From: Deinococcus hopiensis KR-140
GTDB lineage: Bacteria; Deinococcota; Deinococci; Deinococcales; Deinococcaceae
Assembly: GCF_900176165.1 (NCBI RefSeq)
Contig: NZ_FWWU01000009.1
Location: 1,552,501-1,616,500 of the forward strand
Direction of reading: 5' to 3'
Length of the DNA stretch: 64,000 nt
Shown: piece by piece, positions 1 to 8,861 of the stretch
How the letters are laid out: the number at the start of each line of letters is the position of its first letter
Position numbering within the stretch: position 1 is the first letter of the stretch
Program-made: the position numbers and the translations under genes
The notes under the pieces: generated by a model
Told to the model about the DNA's origin: nothing
The model's input: only the letters and a program-made list of their open reading frames with translations
Databases searched by the model: none

Positions 1-1422
1 TCCATGGGCACAGAGGGCATGAAGTGCAGCCTGGTCAGCCGGGAAGTGATCGCGGACTCTATCGAGACGGTTTCCCGGGGCCAAAGCCACGACGGCGTAA
101 TCGTGGTCGGCGGCTGCGACAAGAACATGCCCGGCGCGATGATCGGCATGGCGCGGCTGAACATCCCCGCCGTCTTCGTGTATGGCGGCACCATCAAGCC
201 GGGACACTACGACGGCAAAGACCTGACCATCGTGTCGGTGTTCGAGGCGGTGGGCGCGTTCGGCGCAGGCAAGATCAGCCGCGAAGACTTCGAGCAGATC
301 GAGAAGCGTGCCTGTCCCGGCAACGGCTCGTGTGGGGGCATGTACACGGCCAACACCATGTCCTCTGCCTTCGAGGCCCTGGGCATGAGCCTGCCGTATT
401 CCAGCACCATGAGTGCGGTGGACGCTGAAAAGGCCACCTCCTCCGCCGACTCCGCCCGCGCCCTGCTGGAGCTGATCAAGCAAGACATCCGCCCGCTGGA
501 CATTCTGACCAAGGAGGCCTTTGAGAACGCCATCACGGTGGTGATGGCCGTGGGCGGCTCGACCAACGCGGTGCTGCACCTGATGGCGATTGCTCACGCC
601 GCGGGCGTGCCCCTGGGCCTGGAGGATTTCGAGCGCATCCGCGAACGCACCCCGATCTTCTGTGACCTGAAGCCGAGTGGGCGCTACGTGGCGACCGACC
701 TGCACGCGGTGGGCGGAATTCCGCGCGTGATGAAGATGCTGCTCTCGGCCGGGCTGCTGCACGGCGACTGCCTGACGGTGACGGGCAAGACGGTGGCCGA
801 AAATCTGGCTGACGAGCCGCACCAGCCGGAAGAGGGACAGGACGTGATCTTGCCCTACAGCCAGCCGCTGTATGCGCAGGGGCACCTCGCCATTTTGCGC
901 GGCAACCTCGCGCCGGAGGGCAGCGTCGCCAAGATCAGCGGCCTGAAGCAGATCAAGATCACCGGCCCCGCACGGGTGTTCGACTCCGAAGAGGAGTGCA
1001 TGGGCGCGATCATGGGCGACCAGATCCGCGCCGGAGACGTGCTATTGATTCGCTACGAGGGACCGAAAGGGGGACCGGGGATGCGGGAGATGCTCTCGCC
1101 GACCTCCGCCATTATCGGCAAGGGCCTCGGCGACAGCGTGGGCTTGATCACCGACGGCCGCTTCTCGGGCGGCACCTACGGCCTGGTGGTGGGCCACGTC
1201 GCCCCCGAGGCGTATGTGGGCGGTCCCATCGCCCTGGTGCAGGAGGGCGACACCATCGAGCTGAACGCCGAGACCTGCGAGCTGACCCTGCACGTGGACG
1301 ACGCGGAGATCGCGCGCCGCCGCGCCGCCTGGGTGGCGCCCGAGCCCAGATACAAGCGCGGCGTGCTGGCAAAGTACGCGAAACTGGTCAGCAGCGCTGC
1401 GCAGGGGGCCGTGACGGACTGA
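1..1422 (+). CDS. ilvD: Dihydroxy-acid dehydratase IlvD (5' end outside window)
   Basis: IlvD dehydrates 2,3-dihydroxy-isovalerate and 2,3-dihydroxy-3-methylvalerate to 2-oxo acids in valine, leucine and isoleucine synthesis; it is a cytosolic Fe-S enzyme. The frame is open to the left edge, and the methionine at position 4 is internal: the protein enters at the family segment GTEGMKCSLVSREVIADSIE. The visible 473 codons cover the rest of a family of roughly 560 residues, so about 85-90 N-terminal residues are missing. Family blocks are clear: GGCDKNMPGAM and CPGNGSCGGMYTANTM (Fe-S and substrate region), GGSTNAVLHL, and GRFSGGTYG near the C-terminus. An intrinsic terminator follows 15 nt after the stop. 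The assignment is secure; only the start is unseen. Confidence 0.97.
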   Translation, partial: SMGTEGMKCSLVSREVIADSIETVSRGQSHDGVIVVGGCDKNMPGAMIGMARLNIPAVFVYGGTIKPGHYDGKDLTIVSVFEAVGAFGAGKISREDFEQIEKRACPGNGSCGGMYTANTMSSAFEALGMSLPYSSTMSAVDAEKATSSADSARALLELIKQDIRPLDILTKEAFENAITVVMAVGGSTNAVLHLMAIAHAAGVPLGLEDFERIRERTPIFCDLKPSGRYVATDLHAVGGIPRVMKMLLSAGLLHGDCLTVTGKTVAENLADEPHQPEEGQDVILPYSQPLYAQGHLAILRGNLAPEGSVAKISGLKQIKITGPARVFDSEEECMGAIMGDQIRAGDVLLIRYEGPKGGPGMREMLSPTSAIIGKGLGDSVGLITDGRFSGGTYGLVVGHVAPEAYVGGPIALVQEGDTIELNAETCELTLHVDDAEIARRRAAWVAPEPRYKRGVLAKYAKLVSSAAQGAVTD

Positions 1423-1436
1423 ATCTTCCCGGTGAG

Positions 1437-1473
1437 AAAGGGTGAGGCGCTTATCTTCCGCCTCACCCTTTTC
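1437..1473 (+). terminator. Intrinsic terminator of ilvD
   Basis: A perfect 13-bp stem (1437-1449 with 1459-1471) with a 9-nt loop ends in TTTT. It lies 15 nt after the ilvD stop codon. Confidence 0.9.
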
Positions 1474-1885
1474 TATGGGTGATTGACCGTACAGGCGGCG
1501 CGTACACTGCCGGTATCCGGAATATCTGTATCCCCCACGCTGTGCCCCGCTGGGCACCCCGGTCCTGGCCGTCCCCCAGAATCCAGCGGCAAAGTGGCGG
1601 GCGCTCACGGCGGGAAAGAAGCTCGGCGACCGCATGTCTGGCCGCGGGGTACAAAGGCGCCGGTGGGCGGCGTGGCGCTGCATGCAGACCACCGTGCAGC
1701 TGTACCTGTGCCCCGATGGCAGCTTCGTGCGCGCCGAGAAGCGGAGTGACGGCGGAAGTGCCGGGCATGTGAGCGGCGCGCCGGTACAGGATGGCAGGAT
1801 TGCCGCTGAGAGCGCCCCCACGAACAGCGCCCTGGGAGGGAGCGTGCCGACAACGCGGCCGTGCGCGTGCCCGACCATCAGCGCT
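1474..1885. other. Stretch without a supported gene
   Basis: About 410 bases between the ilvD terminator and a DUF4291 pseudogene. A short plus-strand stretch from ATG 1682 (protein start MQTTVQLYLCPDGSFVRAEK) reads like real coding sequence but soon turns into low-complexity arginine/proline-rich translation. It may be a remnant of a lost gene. Nothing else was recognised. Confidence 0.5.
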
Positions 1886-2552
1886 TCACGCAACCCTCGC
1901 GCGCGTGCCCGGTGGGCAGGCTTGGCAAATGCGCGCGGTGTACGCCGCCATGGCCGTGCAATTCAAGCCGACCGAGCGTGAACTGTCGGAGACGCTGCCG
2001 AGCGGGCGCCAGTCCACGTTCAGGAACCGTGTCCGCCGTTCGCGCCCAAAGCCGCTGATGTCCTCCACGTCCAGCAGCCACGCGCCGTTCAGGCGGCGCA
2101 GGGCCTCTCCGCGCAAGCTGAGCTGGACCGCCGGGGGTCTTTGCAGGGCGGGATCTGGGTCCCACTGCAGGCGCACGTCCGAGCGCTTCACGGCCTCTGC
2201 CCAGTCTTCCTGGGTGGCACAGCCGGACGCGCCGAAGCTGGGGGCCACCGCTTCCGCCAGCATTGCTTCAAAGCCCTCACGCTTTAGCCGCAGGGCCAGC
2301 GTCGCTTCCTGATTTTCCTTGGTCCCCAGCCCGAGCGGTACATCATCCACACGAAGTTGGGCCGATCCAACGTATGCGGGCGAAGCTGTACTTACCGCCG
2401 AAGCGCCCATACCGCGCGGCAAAGTGGCCGGTGGCGGAGCGGTACACCTGATGGACCACCACGCTCTCGGCGCCGAACTGGGCGAGGATATGGCGGCCCT
2501 CGTCCGGCCGACGGACGGTCTGCTGCGGGAAGAGCGAGGTGCGGAGGTGCAT
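1886..2552 (-). pseudogene. Frameshifted DUF4291 family gene
   Basis: The minus strand encodes a recognisable DUF4291 protein (function unknown) split over three frames. From ATG 2552 the first part runs to about 2355 and includes HFAARYGRFGGKYSFARIRW. A short middle part reads NFVWMMYRSGW in a second frame. The rest, from about 2335 down, reads GTKENQEATLALRLKREGFE and later KRSDVRLQWDPDPAL in a third. Each join is explained by one missing base in a C or G run. Restored, the protein would be about 222 residues, close to the family's usual size. Either the gene is dead or two bases were lost in the assembly. Confidence 0.75.
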
Positions 2553-2659
2553 CCCCGGATTCTGGAGGCACGCCCCAGCCAGGCACAGCGCGAAATGGCG
2601 GAGACTGCCCCTCGGCCAGGAGGCTTGCCTGACCCGCGCCGAACCTTTGGCCGTCTCCC

Positions 2660-2766
2660 CGCTGCCCCCACGCTGCCGCTGACTGCGCTTCTTTCCTCCG
2701 GGGTCCGCCGGAGCCAGAAGCCTGCTACCGACGCACCCGCCCTCTATTGGGCGGGGTTTTTCTTTG
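2660..2766 (+). promoter_or_regulatory. Possible cobalamin riboswitch remnant with terminator platform
   Basis: The sequence AGCCAGAAGCCTGCTACCGA (2711-2730) resembles the B12-box that closes cobalamin riboswitches, usually AGCCNGGAGACCTGCC, with one base missing. Upstream, GCTGCCCCCACGCTG (about 2661-2675) resembles the conserved core before it. An intrinsic terminator follows directly and a gene starts 27 nt later, the usual layout of a transcriptional riboswitch. The central conserved hairpins are not seen, so at best this is a shortened or decayed copy. A covariance-model search would decide. Confidence 0.3.
2735..2766 (+). terminator. Intrinsic terminator upstream of methyltransferase remnant
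   Basis: The stem CCCGCCC/GGGCGGG (2736-2742 with 2749-2755), with a 6-nt loop, is followed by GTTTTTC. No plus-strand gene ends just before it, so it probably belongs to an attenuating leader of the gene at 2793. Confidence 0.8.
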
Positions 2767-2792
2767 TTTCGGTGGCAACAGAAGAGAGGCCC

Positions 2793-3495
2793 ATGACCGA
2801 AATCACCGCAGACCACTGGCGGGCCGGGCACTACCGCGACCGTCACGCCTTCGTCTTCGAAGCGGGCCGCAACCTGGTTACGGGCTGGCCCGGGCCACAG
2901 GCAGGCGAGCACATTCTTGACCTGGGCTGCGGCACAGGCGAGCTCAGCGCGCAGACCGCGGAGACCGGCGCGCGGGTGGTGGGCGTGGACGCCTCAGCGG
3001 AGATGATCGCGGGGCGCGGGCAAAGCACGGGGGCGTGACCTTCGAGGTGGTCGACGCCCACCACCTCGCCTACGAGCAAGAGTTCGGCGCCGTGTTCAGC
3101 AACGCCGCCCTGCACTGGATGAAGCCGCTGCCCCGCGTCTTTTCCAAGGTGGCCCGCGCCCTGCGGCCTGCCGGACGGCTGGCGCTGGAGATGGGCGGCG
3201 GGGACAACGTGCTGGAGGTGCGCCGGGCGGTGGAGGGCGCGCTGGCCGAACTGGGACTGCCCGCACTGACGCACCCGTGGGTCTTTCCCGTCGCGCGTGG
3301 CTGGAGGGCTTCGGGCAGGGGTGGCTGGCTCCACGCCGGGTGAACGGAGCACCGTGATCTCGCGGGCGGACGAACTGACCCGCCACCACCTCTGGAACAC
3401 ACAGAACTGGGTGGCGGCCCGAAGTGCGGCTGCGGGCGCTGGCGGCGCGAACGGGAGGCCGAGCGGCGGGCAGGTGGCGAGGAGGGGGACAATAG
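2793..3495 (+). pseudogene. Frameshifted class I SAM-dependent methyltransferase
   Basis: ATG 2793 follows a GAGAGG ribosome site. The first part carries methyltransferase motif I (HILDLGCGTGELSAQT) and the acidic end of strand 2 (VVGVDASAEMIA). One missing base near 3012 shifts the frame; the next part (3026-3290) reads VTFEVVDAHHLAYEQEFGAV and NAALHWMKPLPRVFSKVARA, typical of trans-aconitate/malonyl-type methyltransferases. Further shifts near 3290-3340 and 3410 separate TPGERSTVISRADELTRHHL from the C-terminal end, which runs out at a TAG at 3493-3495. The restored protein would be about 20 residues shorter than relatives. At least three frame breaks make it non-functional as written. Confidence 0.75.
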
Positions 3496-3531
3496 GCGAT
3501 AGGCAGACCGCCCCATGCCCCTGTGGTGGCG

Positions 3532-3537
3532 TACCCT
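3532..3537 (+). promoter_or_regulatory. Candidate -10 element (TACCCT), gene at 3543
   Basis: TACCCT lies 5 nt before ATG 3543, matching the leaderless pattern seen for many genes in this window. Confidence 0.4.
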
Positions 3538-3542
3538 GAGGG

Positions 3543-3842
3543 ATGGACCTACACGAGATCGCCATCCGTGGCGGCTGGCGGGCCCTGGTTCCCCCAGGGT
3601 TGCGCGGCGCTCAGGAGCGGATGGAGCGCCAGGGGGTGCACTTTTTCTGGACCTGCTCCGGTGAGGGAGCGTCGGCCACCTACGTCTTCAACGCGGGCCG
3701 CCAGGACGGCAGCGCGGTCATCGCGTCGTGCGACGGCTCGGAAATGCCGCGTCAGGCGATCAGCGAGGTCATTCTCGAGACCATGACCGCCCTGGGGGCC
3801 TTTCCCCAGCAGGCCGCTCCTCAGGGCAGGTCCAGACGGTAG
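3543..3842 (+). CDS. Small hypothetical protein (99 aa)
   Basis: This 99-residue protein is not recognised. The sequence (start MDLHEIAIRGGWRALVPPGL, then FFWTCSGEGASATYVFNAGR) has normal amino-acid balance and GC-rich third codon positions, unlike the translations around it. The C-terminal half (QAISEVILETMTALGAF) could form an amphipathic helix. The last few residues are basic. There is no signal peptide or membrane segment. A -10-like TACCCT lies 5 nt before the ATG, so the message may be leaderless. It sits between two broken genes and its own integrity is therefore uncertain. Confidence 0.5.
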   Translation: MDLHEIAIRGGWRALVPPGLRGAQERMERQGVHFFWTCSGEGASATYVFNAGRQDGSAVIASCDGSEMPRQAISEVILETMTALGAFPQQAAPQGRSRR

Positions 3843-3901
3843 GTCCCAGGCCGGGCCTGACCGCCCCTGCCCTACTTTCCGCCCCTGAAGGAGCACGCAC
3901 G

Positions 3902-4065
3902 ATGGACAAGATGAGCCGCGCCTCCGTCCGCCAGTTCGCCTCGACGAGGTGCGACATCGACCTGACCCAGAACTGCGCGGGGACGCCCAAGACGTGGGCC
4001 TGATGCAGGCCGAGCGGTACCCGAGCGCCGTCGCCGGGGTCATGCAGGGACAGGCGCAGAACTGA
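3902..4065 (+). pseudogene. Short frameshifted ORF, unknown family
   Basis: ATG 3902 follows a GAAGGAG ribosome site. It starts MDKMSRASVRQFA and would stop early, but adding one base at about 3939 joins it to LDEVRHRPDPELRGDAQDVG and then MQAERYPSAVAGVMQGQAQN, ending in TGA at 4063-4065. The restored product is about 54 residues, acidic in the middle and without a known motif. The break is again a single missing base next to a C run, like those in the two neighbouring broken genes. The function is unknown. Confidence 0.45.
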
Positions 4066-4234
4066 GCTGCCGGCCCCTCTGCCCACTTCTGGCCTGTCCC
4101 CCCGTTCTCCTGCGGCGCCCGCCGAGCTTTGCCGCAGCGCCCTGGCCGTTTGCCCGTCTCCCGTCTTCGACTTGACTGAGGTGTTCGTACCTACCCAGCG
4201 TTGGTATGACGCGCCCGTAAGAAAAGAGGCCTCC

Positions 4235-4555
4235 ATGTCTCCCACTCCACACCCCGCCCTGTCCCCCCTGACCCTGCGCTGGATGCCCGGCACCTCCGAC
4301 CGCGTTCACTTCGAGAAGGGGGGCCGCACCTTCACAGTCCTTCTGCGTGACGTGCAGCGCAGCGACGCCCACAGCCTCAATCCACTGTACCTGCGGGGCC
4401 GCGTCACCCTGGGCGTCACGCGCGTTCACCTCGCGGACCTGATGGGCCCCTTGCGCCAGCACGTCAGTCGGGAAACCACCGGAACGGCTGCCGGCGCGTG
4501 GGTAGAAGGGGGTGGGCGGGCCGACGAGGAACCGCAGGACCAGTCCCCAATCTGA
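4235..4555 (+). CDS. Hypothetical protein (106 aa)
   Basis: ATG 4235 is chosen because AGAGG lies 5 nt upstream. The 106-residue product is not recognised. Its core (LTLRWMPGTSDRVHFEKGG, then RTFTVLLRDVQR and LYLRGRVTLGVTRVHLADL) looks like short beta strands with a mild basic charge, and the last 30 residues are glycine/glutamate-rich and probably disordered. No signal peptide or membrane segment is seen. It ends about 70 bases before ccdA, which has its own -10 element, so the two are probably transcribed separately. Confidence 0.55.
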   Translation: MSPTPHPALSPLTLRWMPGTSDRVHFEKGGRTFTVLLRDVQRSDAHSLNPLYLRGRVTLGVTRVHLADLMGPLRQHVSRETTGTAAGAWVEGGGRADEEPQDQSPI

Positions 4556-4614
4556 AAGCCAGACTGGGAAAGACCACGGGGACGCCCGCCCTGGCCCACT
4601 TTCCTCCCCTGGGC

Positions 4615-4620
4615 TAGACT
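4615..4620 (+). promoter_or_regulatory. Candidate -10 element (TAGACT) of ccdA
   Basis: TAGACT ends 6 nt before ATG 4627 and there is no ribosome site between, so the ccdA message is probably leaderless. Confidence 0.6.
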
Positions 4621-4626
4621 CCGCCC

Positions 4627-5294
<668 letters not shown>

Positions 5295-5310
<16 letters not shown>

Positions 5311-5975
5311 GCGCGGCGGCGCCCTTCGCCCACGTCCCGCCCTCCATTCACGCCGTTCAGCTGCGTGACTTGTGGCTCAGATTGGGCCGCGAAGTCATCC
5401 TGCGGGGCGTGACGCTGGACGTGCCCACCGGGGAGGGCGTGACCCTGCTGGGTGAGAACGGGGCGGGCAAGACCACGCTGCTGCGCCTGCTGTCCTCGGG
5501 CTTGCGGCCCACGCGGGGCGAGGGGCGGGTGATGGGCTTTGACCTGCGCGACGGGCGGGCGGTGCGGGACCACGTTCACCTGATGCCTGTGGACGGCGGG
5601 CTGTACCCGGACCTGACGGGAGCGGAGAATCTGGAATTCGCCCTGAAGATGCATGGGCAACGCGGCGACGTGGTGAGGGCGCTGCGGCGGGTGGGCCTGG
5701 AACGGGCCGCCACGCGCCGTGTCCGGTTCCTGTCGGCGGGAATGCGAAAAAGGCTGGCCCTCGCCCGCGCGCACCTGCTGGCCCGGCCCCTTACGCTGGT
5801 GGACGAGCCCTTCGCCAATCTGGACGACGCCGGGCGGGCGCTGACCCTCGATCTGCTGGAGGACCTCACGGCAGGAGGCGTCACGCTGGTGATCGCCGCG
5901 CATGAGCCCCACCTTGCGCGGCGGGTGGCTTCCCGGGCGCTGCGGCTGGCGGGGGGACAGGTGAAGGAGGCGTGA
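5295..5975 (+). CDS. ccmA: Haem exporter ATP-binding protein CcmA
   Basis: CcmA is the ATPase of the CcmABCD complex, which releases haem-loaded CcmE during cytochrome c maturation. It has a Walker A motif (LLGENGAGKTTLLRL), an ABC signature (FLSAGMRKRLALARAHLL) and a Walker B motif (LTLVDEPFANLD). GTG 5295 is chosen as start because GAGGTGA sits 7 nt upstream; the same frame is open far upstream only because it is out of phase with ccdA. The product is 226 residues, normal for CcmA. It lies between ccdA and ccmB. Confidence 0.9.
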
Positions 5976-6102
5976 GGCTGATGGCGCGCGGCCCACGCCC
6001 TGGGGAGGCATGCGCTTTTGCCTGCCGCTTCCGCACATCTACAGCCCACACGCGGCGGACCGCACGCCGCCGGATCCGCACCGCCCGGCGGTGGGGACAC
6101 CC

Positions 6103-6795
6103 GTGACCACCGCCCTGACCCTCGCCCTCAAGGACCTGCGCGTCGCCGGACGCACGCGCGACACACTGCTCGCCACCGCCTTTTTCGCAGGGCTGGTGCT
6201 GCTGGTGTTGGGGCTGGCGCTGGGGGGCGATACAGCGGCGCGGACTGCGGCGCAGACGGCTGGAGTGGCGTCGGGCGCGGTGTGGACGGCGCTGGCCCTG
6301 GCCGCCGCGGTGGGCGCACAGCGCGCCTTCGCCCAGGAACAGGAGGCGGGGGCGCTGGAGCAACTGACGCTGTATCCAGGGCCGCACGGAGCGCTGTACC
6401 TGGGCAAATTGCTGGGCGTGTTGGGGCCACTGCTGCTGGTGGCCGCCTTCACGCTTCCGGCGGGGCTGATCCTGTTTGGGGCGGTGGGAACGGGGCGGGC
6501 GGTAGCGTGGGGGGCACTGGCGCCGGTCACCCTGCTCGGCGTGGTGGGCTTTGCGGCAAGCACGACGTTTTACGGCTCCATCACGGTCAATCTGCGGGCG
6601 CGCGAGGCGCTGCTGCCCGCCCTCGCCTTTCCTATCCTGGTGCCCGTGGTGGTCGCCAGCGTAAAGGCCACGGCCCTGCTGCTGGACGGCGGCTGGTCTC
6701 CCGAGGTGGGCACCTGGCTGACCTTCCTGGCCGCCTTCGACGTGGGCACGGTTATCCTGGCGACGCTGCTGTTTCCCTTCGCCGTGGAGGGGTAG
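6103..6795 (+). CDS. ccmB: Haem exporter permease CcmB
   Basis: CcmB is the permease partner of CcmA in the inner membrane. From GTG 6103 the protein is 230 residues with about six hydrophobic helices and the CcmB-like segment FAQEQEAGALEQLTLYPGPH near residue 80. GTG 6103 is preferred because GGTGGGGA lies 5 nt upstream and the segment starts with the typical LALKDLRVAGRTRD. An ATG at 6010 would add 31 proline-rich residues unlike the family. The ccm order should continue with ccmC, but the next 4.5 kb hold unrelated genes and ccmC starts only near 11290. Confidence 0.88.
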   Translation: MTTALTLALKDLRVAGRTRDTLLATAFFAGLVLLVLGLALGGDTAARTAAQTAGVASGAVWTALALAAAVGAQRAFAQEQEAGALEQLTLYPGPHGALYLGKLLGVLGPLLLVAAFTLPAGLILFGAVGTGRAVAWGALAPVTLLGVVGFAASTTFYGSITVNLRAREALLPALAFPILVPVVVASVKATALLLDGGWSPEVGTWLTFLAAFDVGTVILATLLFPFAVEG

Positions 6796-6878
6796 CGCAG
6801 GGCAGACGGGGCGAGCACGGATGAGGGCAAGGACGCGCCGAGCGTCAGGAGGACCAGCAGCGTCAGGAGCTTTGACGC
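6796..6878 (-). pseudogene. 5' remnant of an exported protein gene
   Basis: On the minus strand a strong ribosome site (AGGAGGAA, 6885-6892) precedes a GCG codon at 6878, where a start codon would be expected. The frame continues SKLLTLLVLLTLGASLPSSV and then LAPSALRYPS, a convincing signal peptide with a cleavage site. At about 6795 it runs into the antisense of ccmB and loses all sense. This looks like the beginning of a secreted-protein gene whose body was lost. It lies exactly where the ccm cluster is interrupted. Confidence 0.4.
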
Positions 6879-7046
6879 GGTTTGTTCCTCCTGTGGGGCA
6901 GCGGAGAGCGGAGCCGCTGTCCTGGGAATCACGCTGGACCGAACGCCCTTCCCCACGCTTCGCTCCGGCGATGGGGCGGCACCCCCGACTAAAGTTCAAA
7001 GACAGCTGCGCTGGGGCGGGCTTACAGTCGGGGCGAGGACCCAACC

Positions 7047-8861
7047 TTGACCCAGACCCTGCCTGCCCCCCGTCCACGCCGCCCCGGCCTGCTGAGCGAT
7101 CTGCTGCGCCCCCGCACCTACGCCGAGGGACTGTACCTGCTGCTGTCGTTTCCGCTGGGGCTGGCCTACTTCTGCGCCCTCGCGGTGGGGCTGGCGCTGG
7201 GCGCTTCGCTCGTCATCGTGTGGGTGGGGCTGCCGCTGCTGCTGCTCGTGCTGGTGGGTGCCCTGGCCGCCGCCAACTTCGAGCGTCTCCTCGCCGCCCG
7301 GCTGCTGGGCGTGCGCCTGCACCGCTTTCCCCGCCCGCGGCCGACCGATGGGTGGTGGCCCTGGGCTGTTCAGCGCCTGGGCGACGTGGGCACCTGGAAG
7401 GCGCTGCTGTACCTGCTCGTCAAGTTTCCGTTCGGGCTGGCGTCCTTCACCCTCGTGGTGGTGCTGCTGTCCCTGAGCTTCGGCCTGCTGTCGGTACCCT
7501 TTTTTGAGGGGGCCGACGCCCTGGTCTTCGGCCACCGGACCCTTAGCCTGCCGGGCCTCGCGGCGCTCCCGGTGGCGGGAGTGGGCGTGCTCGTCTTTAC
7601 GGCCGGGGTGGTGCGGGGACTGGCCCACATCTGGAGTCGCCTGGCCGGAGCGCTGCTGGCCGACGCCGAGGACGGCCAGCAGGCCCGGCGGGAGGTGCGG
7701 GCCCTGAGCCGCTCGGCGTCTATCATCGCCTTTGCTGGATCGCTGGAAGAAACCCTGGGCACCCTGATCGCCCAGGCGCAGGAGGCCACGGGCGCGGCAG
7801 CCTTTGCGGTGTGGCACCTCGAACCCGGCGGGGAGGGTGGCCCAACCTGGAAGCTCGGTGCGGCCCGGGGCTTGCCGCGAGGGTTCACCGCTGGTCTGCG
7901 GGACGTGTACCAGCACGCGCCCCCGCTGGGCGACGCACTGCGCTTCGGTCAGGCGCACACCCTGCCGGACGCGCGGCGGGTGTGGCTGGGCGACGAACGC
8001 TACGCCCCTGTCCACACCTTTCTGCCCCTGCTGACCTGGGAGGGCGTCACGTCGTTGCCGCTGGTGTACCGGGGCGTGCCCGTGGGACGGCTGGACGTCT
8101 TTACCCCTGAACGCGGACCCAGCCGCCGGGAACTGGAATTTCTGGGCGCGCTCGCCGATCAGGCGGCGGTGGCGGTGGAGAATGCCCGGCTGTTCGCCCG
8201 GGTGCAGGAACAAGCCAGCCTCGAAGAGCGCCAGCGGCTGGCGCGCGAGCTGCACGACTCGGTGAGCCAGGCGCTGTACGGAGTGACGCTGGGCCTGCGC
8301 ACCGCCCGCAGCTGGCTGGACCGGGACCCCGCGCGGGCCGCCGAGCCCATGGAGTACGCCCTCTCGCTCGCCGAGGGCGGCACCGCCGAGATGAAGGCGC
8401 TGCTGTTCGCCCTGCGCCCCGAGTCGCTGGAACAGGAAGGGCTGGTGGCCGCCCTGGGCAAACAGGCTGACGTCCTGAGCGCCCGCTACCGGTTGAAGGT
8501 CCACACCGACCTCGGAAGCGAGCCTTCCGCAGCGCTGAGCGTTAAAGAAGCGCTGTTTCGCATCGCGCAGGAGGCCCTGCACAACACCGTCAAGCACGCC
8601 GAAGCCAGCGAGGTCTGGCTCTCGCTGCGGCAGAGCGGCCCGTCGCTGGTCCTGTCGGTGAAGGACGACGGACTGGGCTTCGATCCGCGCGCCTCCTTTC
8701 CCGGGCACCTTGGGCTGCACTCCATGCGTGAACGGGCGCAGGGTGTCAGCGGGCAGCTCCGCCTCGAAACGGCCCCCGGGGCGGGCGTAGGACTCACCGT
8801 CACGGTGCCCGCCGGGGAACTCGCCCTTACCCGAGCGTCCCTCCAAGGAGAACAGAAATGA
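7047..8861 (+). CDS. NarL/LiaS-type sensor histidine kinase
   Basis: This 604-residue membrane kinase is the sensor of a two-component system. Hydrophobic segments occur at about residues 28-70 and 115-190, resembling the four-helix sensor domain of putative cell-envelope kinases. A GAF domain follows at about 225-385. The dimerisation/phosphoacceptor domain (HisKA_3) has the motif RLARELHDSVSQALYG with phospho-accepting H403. The ATPase domain has IAQEALHNTVKHAEA and DDGLGFDP. The start is TTG 7047, with GAGGAC upstream. It overlaps the next gene by 4 bases, and that gene overlaps a LuxR-type regulator, so the three form one operon resembling LiaS-LiaF-LiaR. The signal is unknown; envelope stress is an inference from the LiaF-like partner. 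Confidence 0.9.
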   Translation: MTQTLPAPRPRRPGLLSDLLRPRTYAEGLYLLLSFPLGLAYFCALAVGLALGASLVIVWVGLPLLLLVLVGALAAANFERLLAARLLGVRLHRFPRPRPTDGWWPWAVQRLGDVGTWKALLYLLVKFPFGLASFTLVVVLLSLSFGLLSVPFFEGADALVFGHRTLSLPGLAALPVAGVGVLVFTAGVVRGLAHIWSRLAGALLADAEDGQQARREVRALSRSASIIAFAGSLEETLGTLIAQAQEATGAAAFAVWHLEPGGEGGPTWKLGAARGLPRGFTAGLRDVYQHAPPLGDALRFGQAHTLPDARRVWLGDERYAPVHTFLPLLTWEGVTSLPLVYRGVPVGRLDVFTPERGPSRRELEFLGALADQAAVAVENARLFARVQEQASLEERQRLARELHDSVSQALYGVTLGLRTARSWLDRDPARAAEPMEYALSLAEGGTAEMKALLFALRPESLEQEGLVAALGKQADVLSARYRLKVHTDLGSEPSAALSVKEALFRIAQEALHNTVKHAEASEVWLSLRQSGPSLVLSVKDDGLGFDPRASFPGHLGLHSMRERAQGVSGQLRLETAPGAGVGLTVTVPAGELALTRASLQGEQK

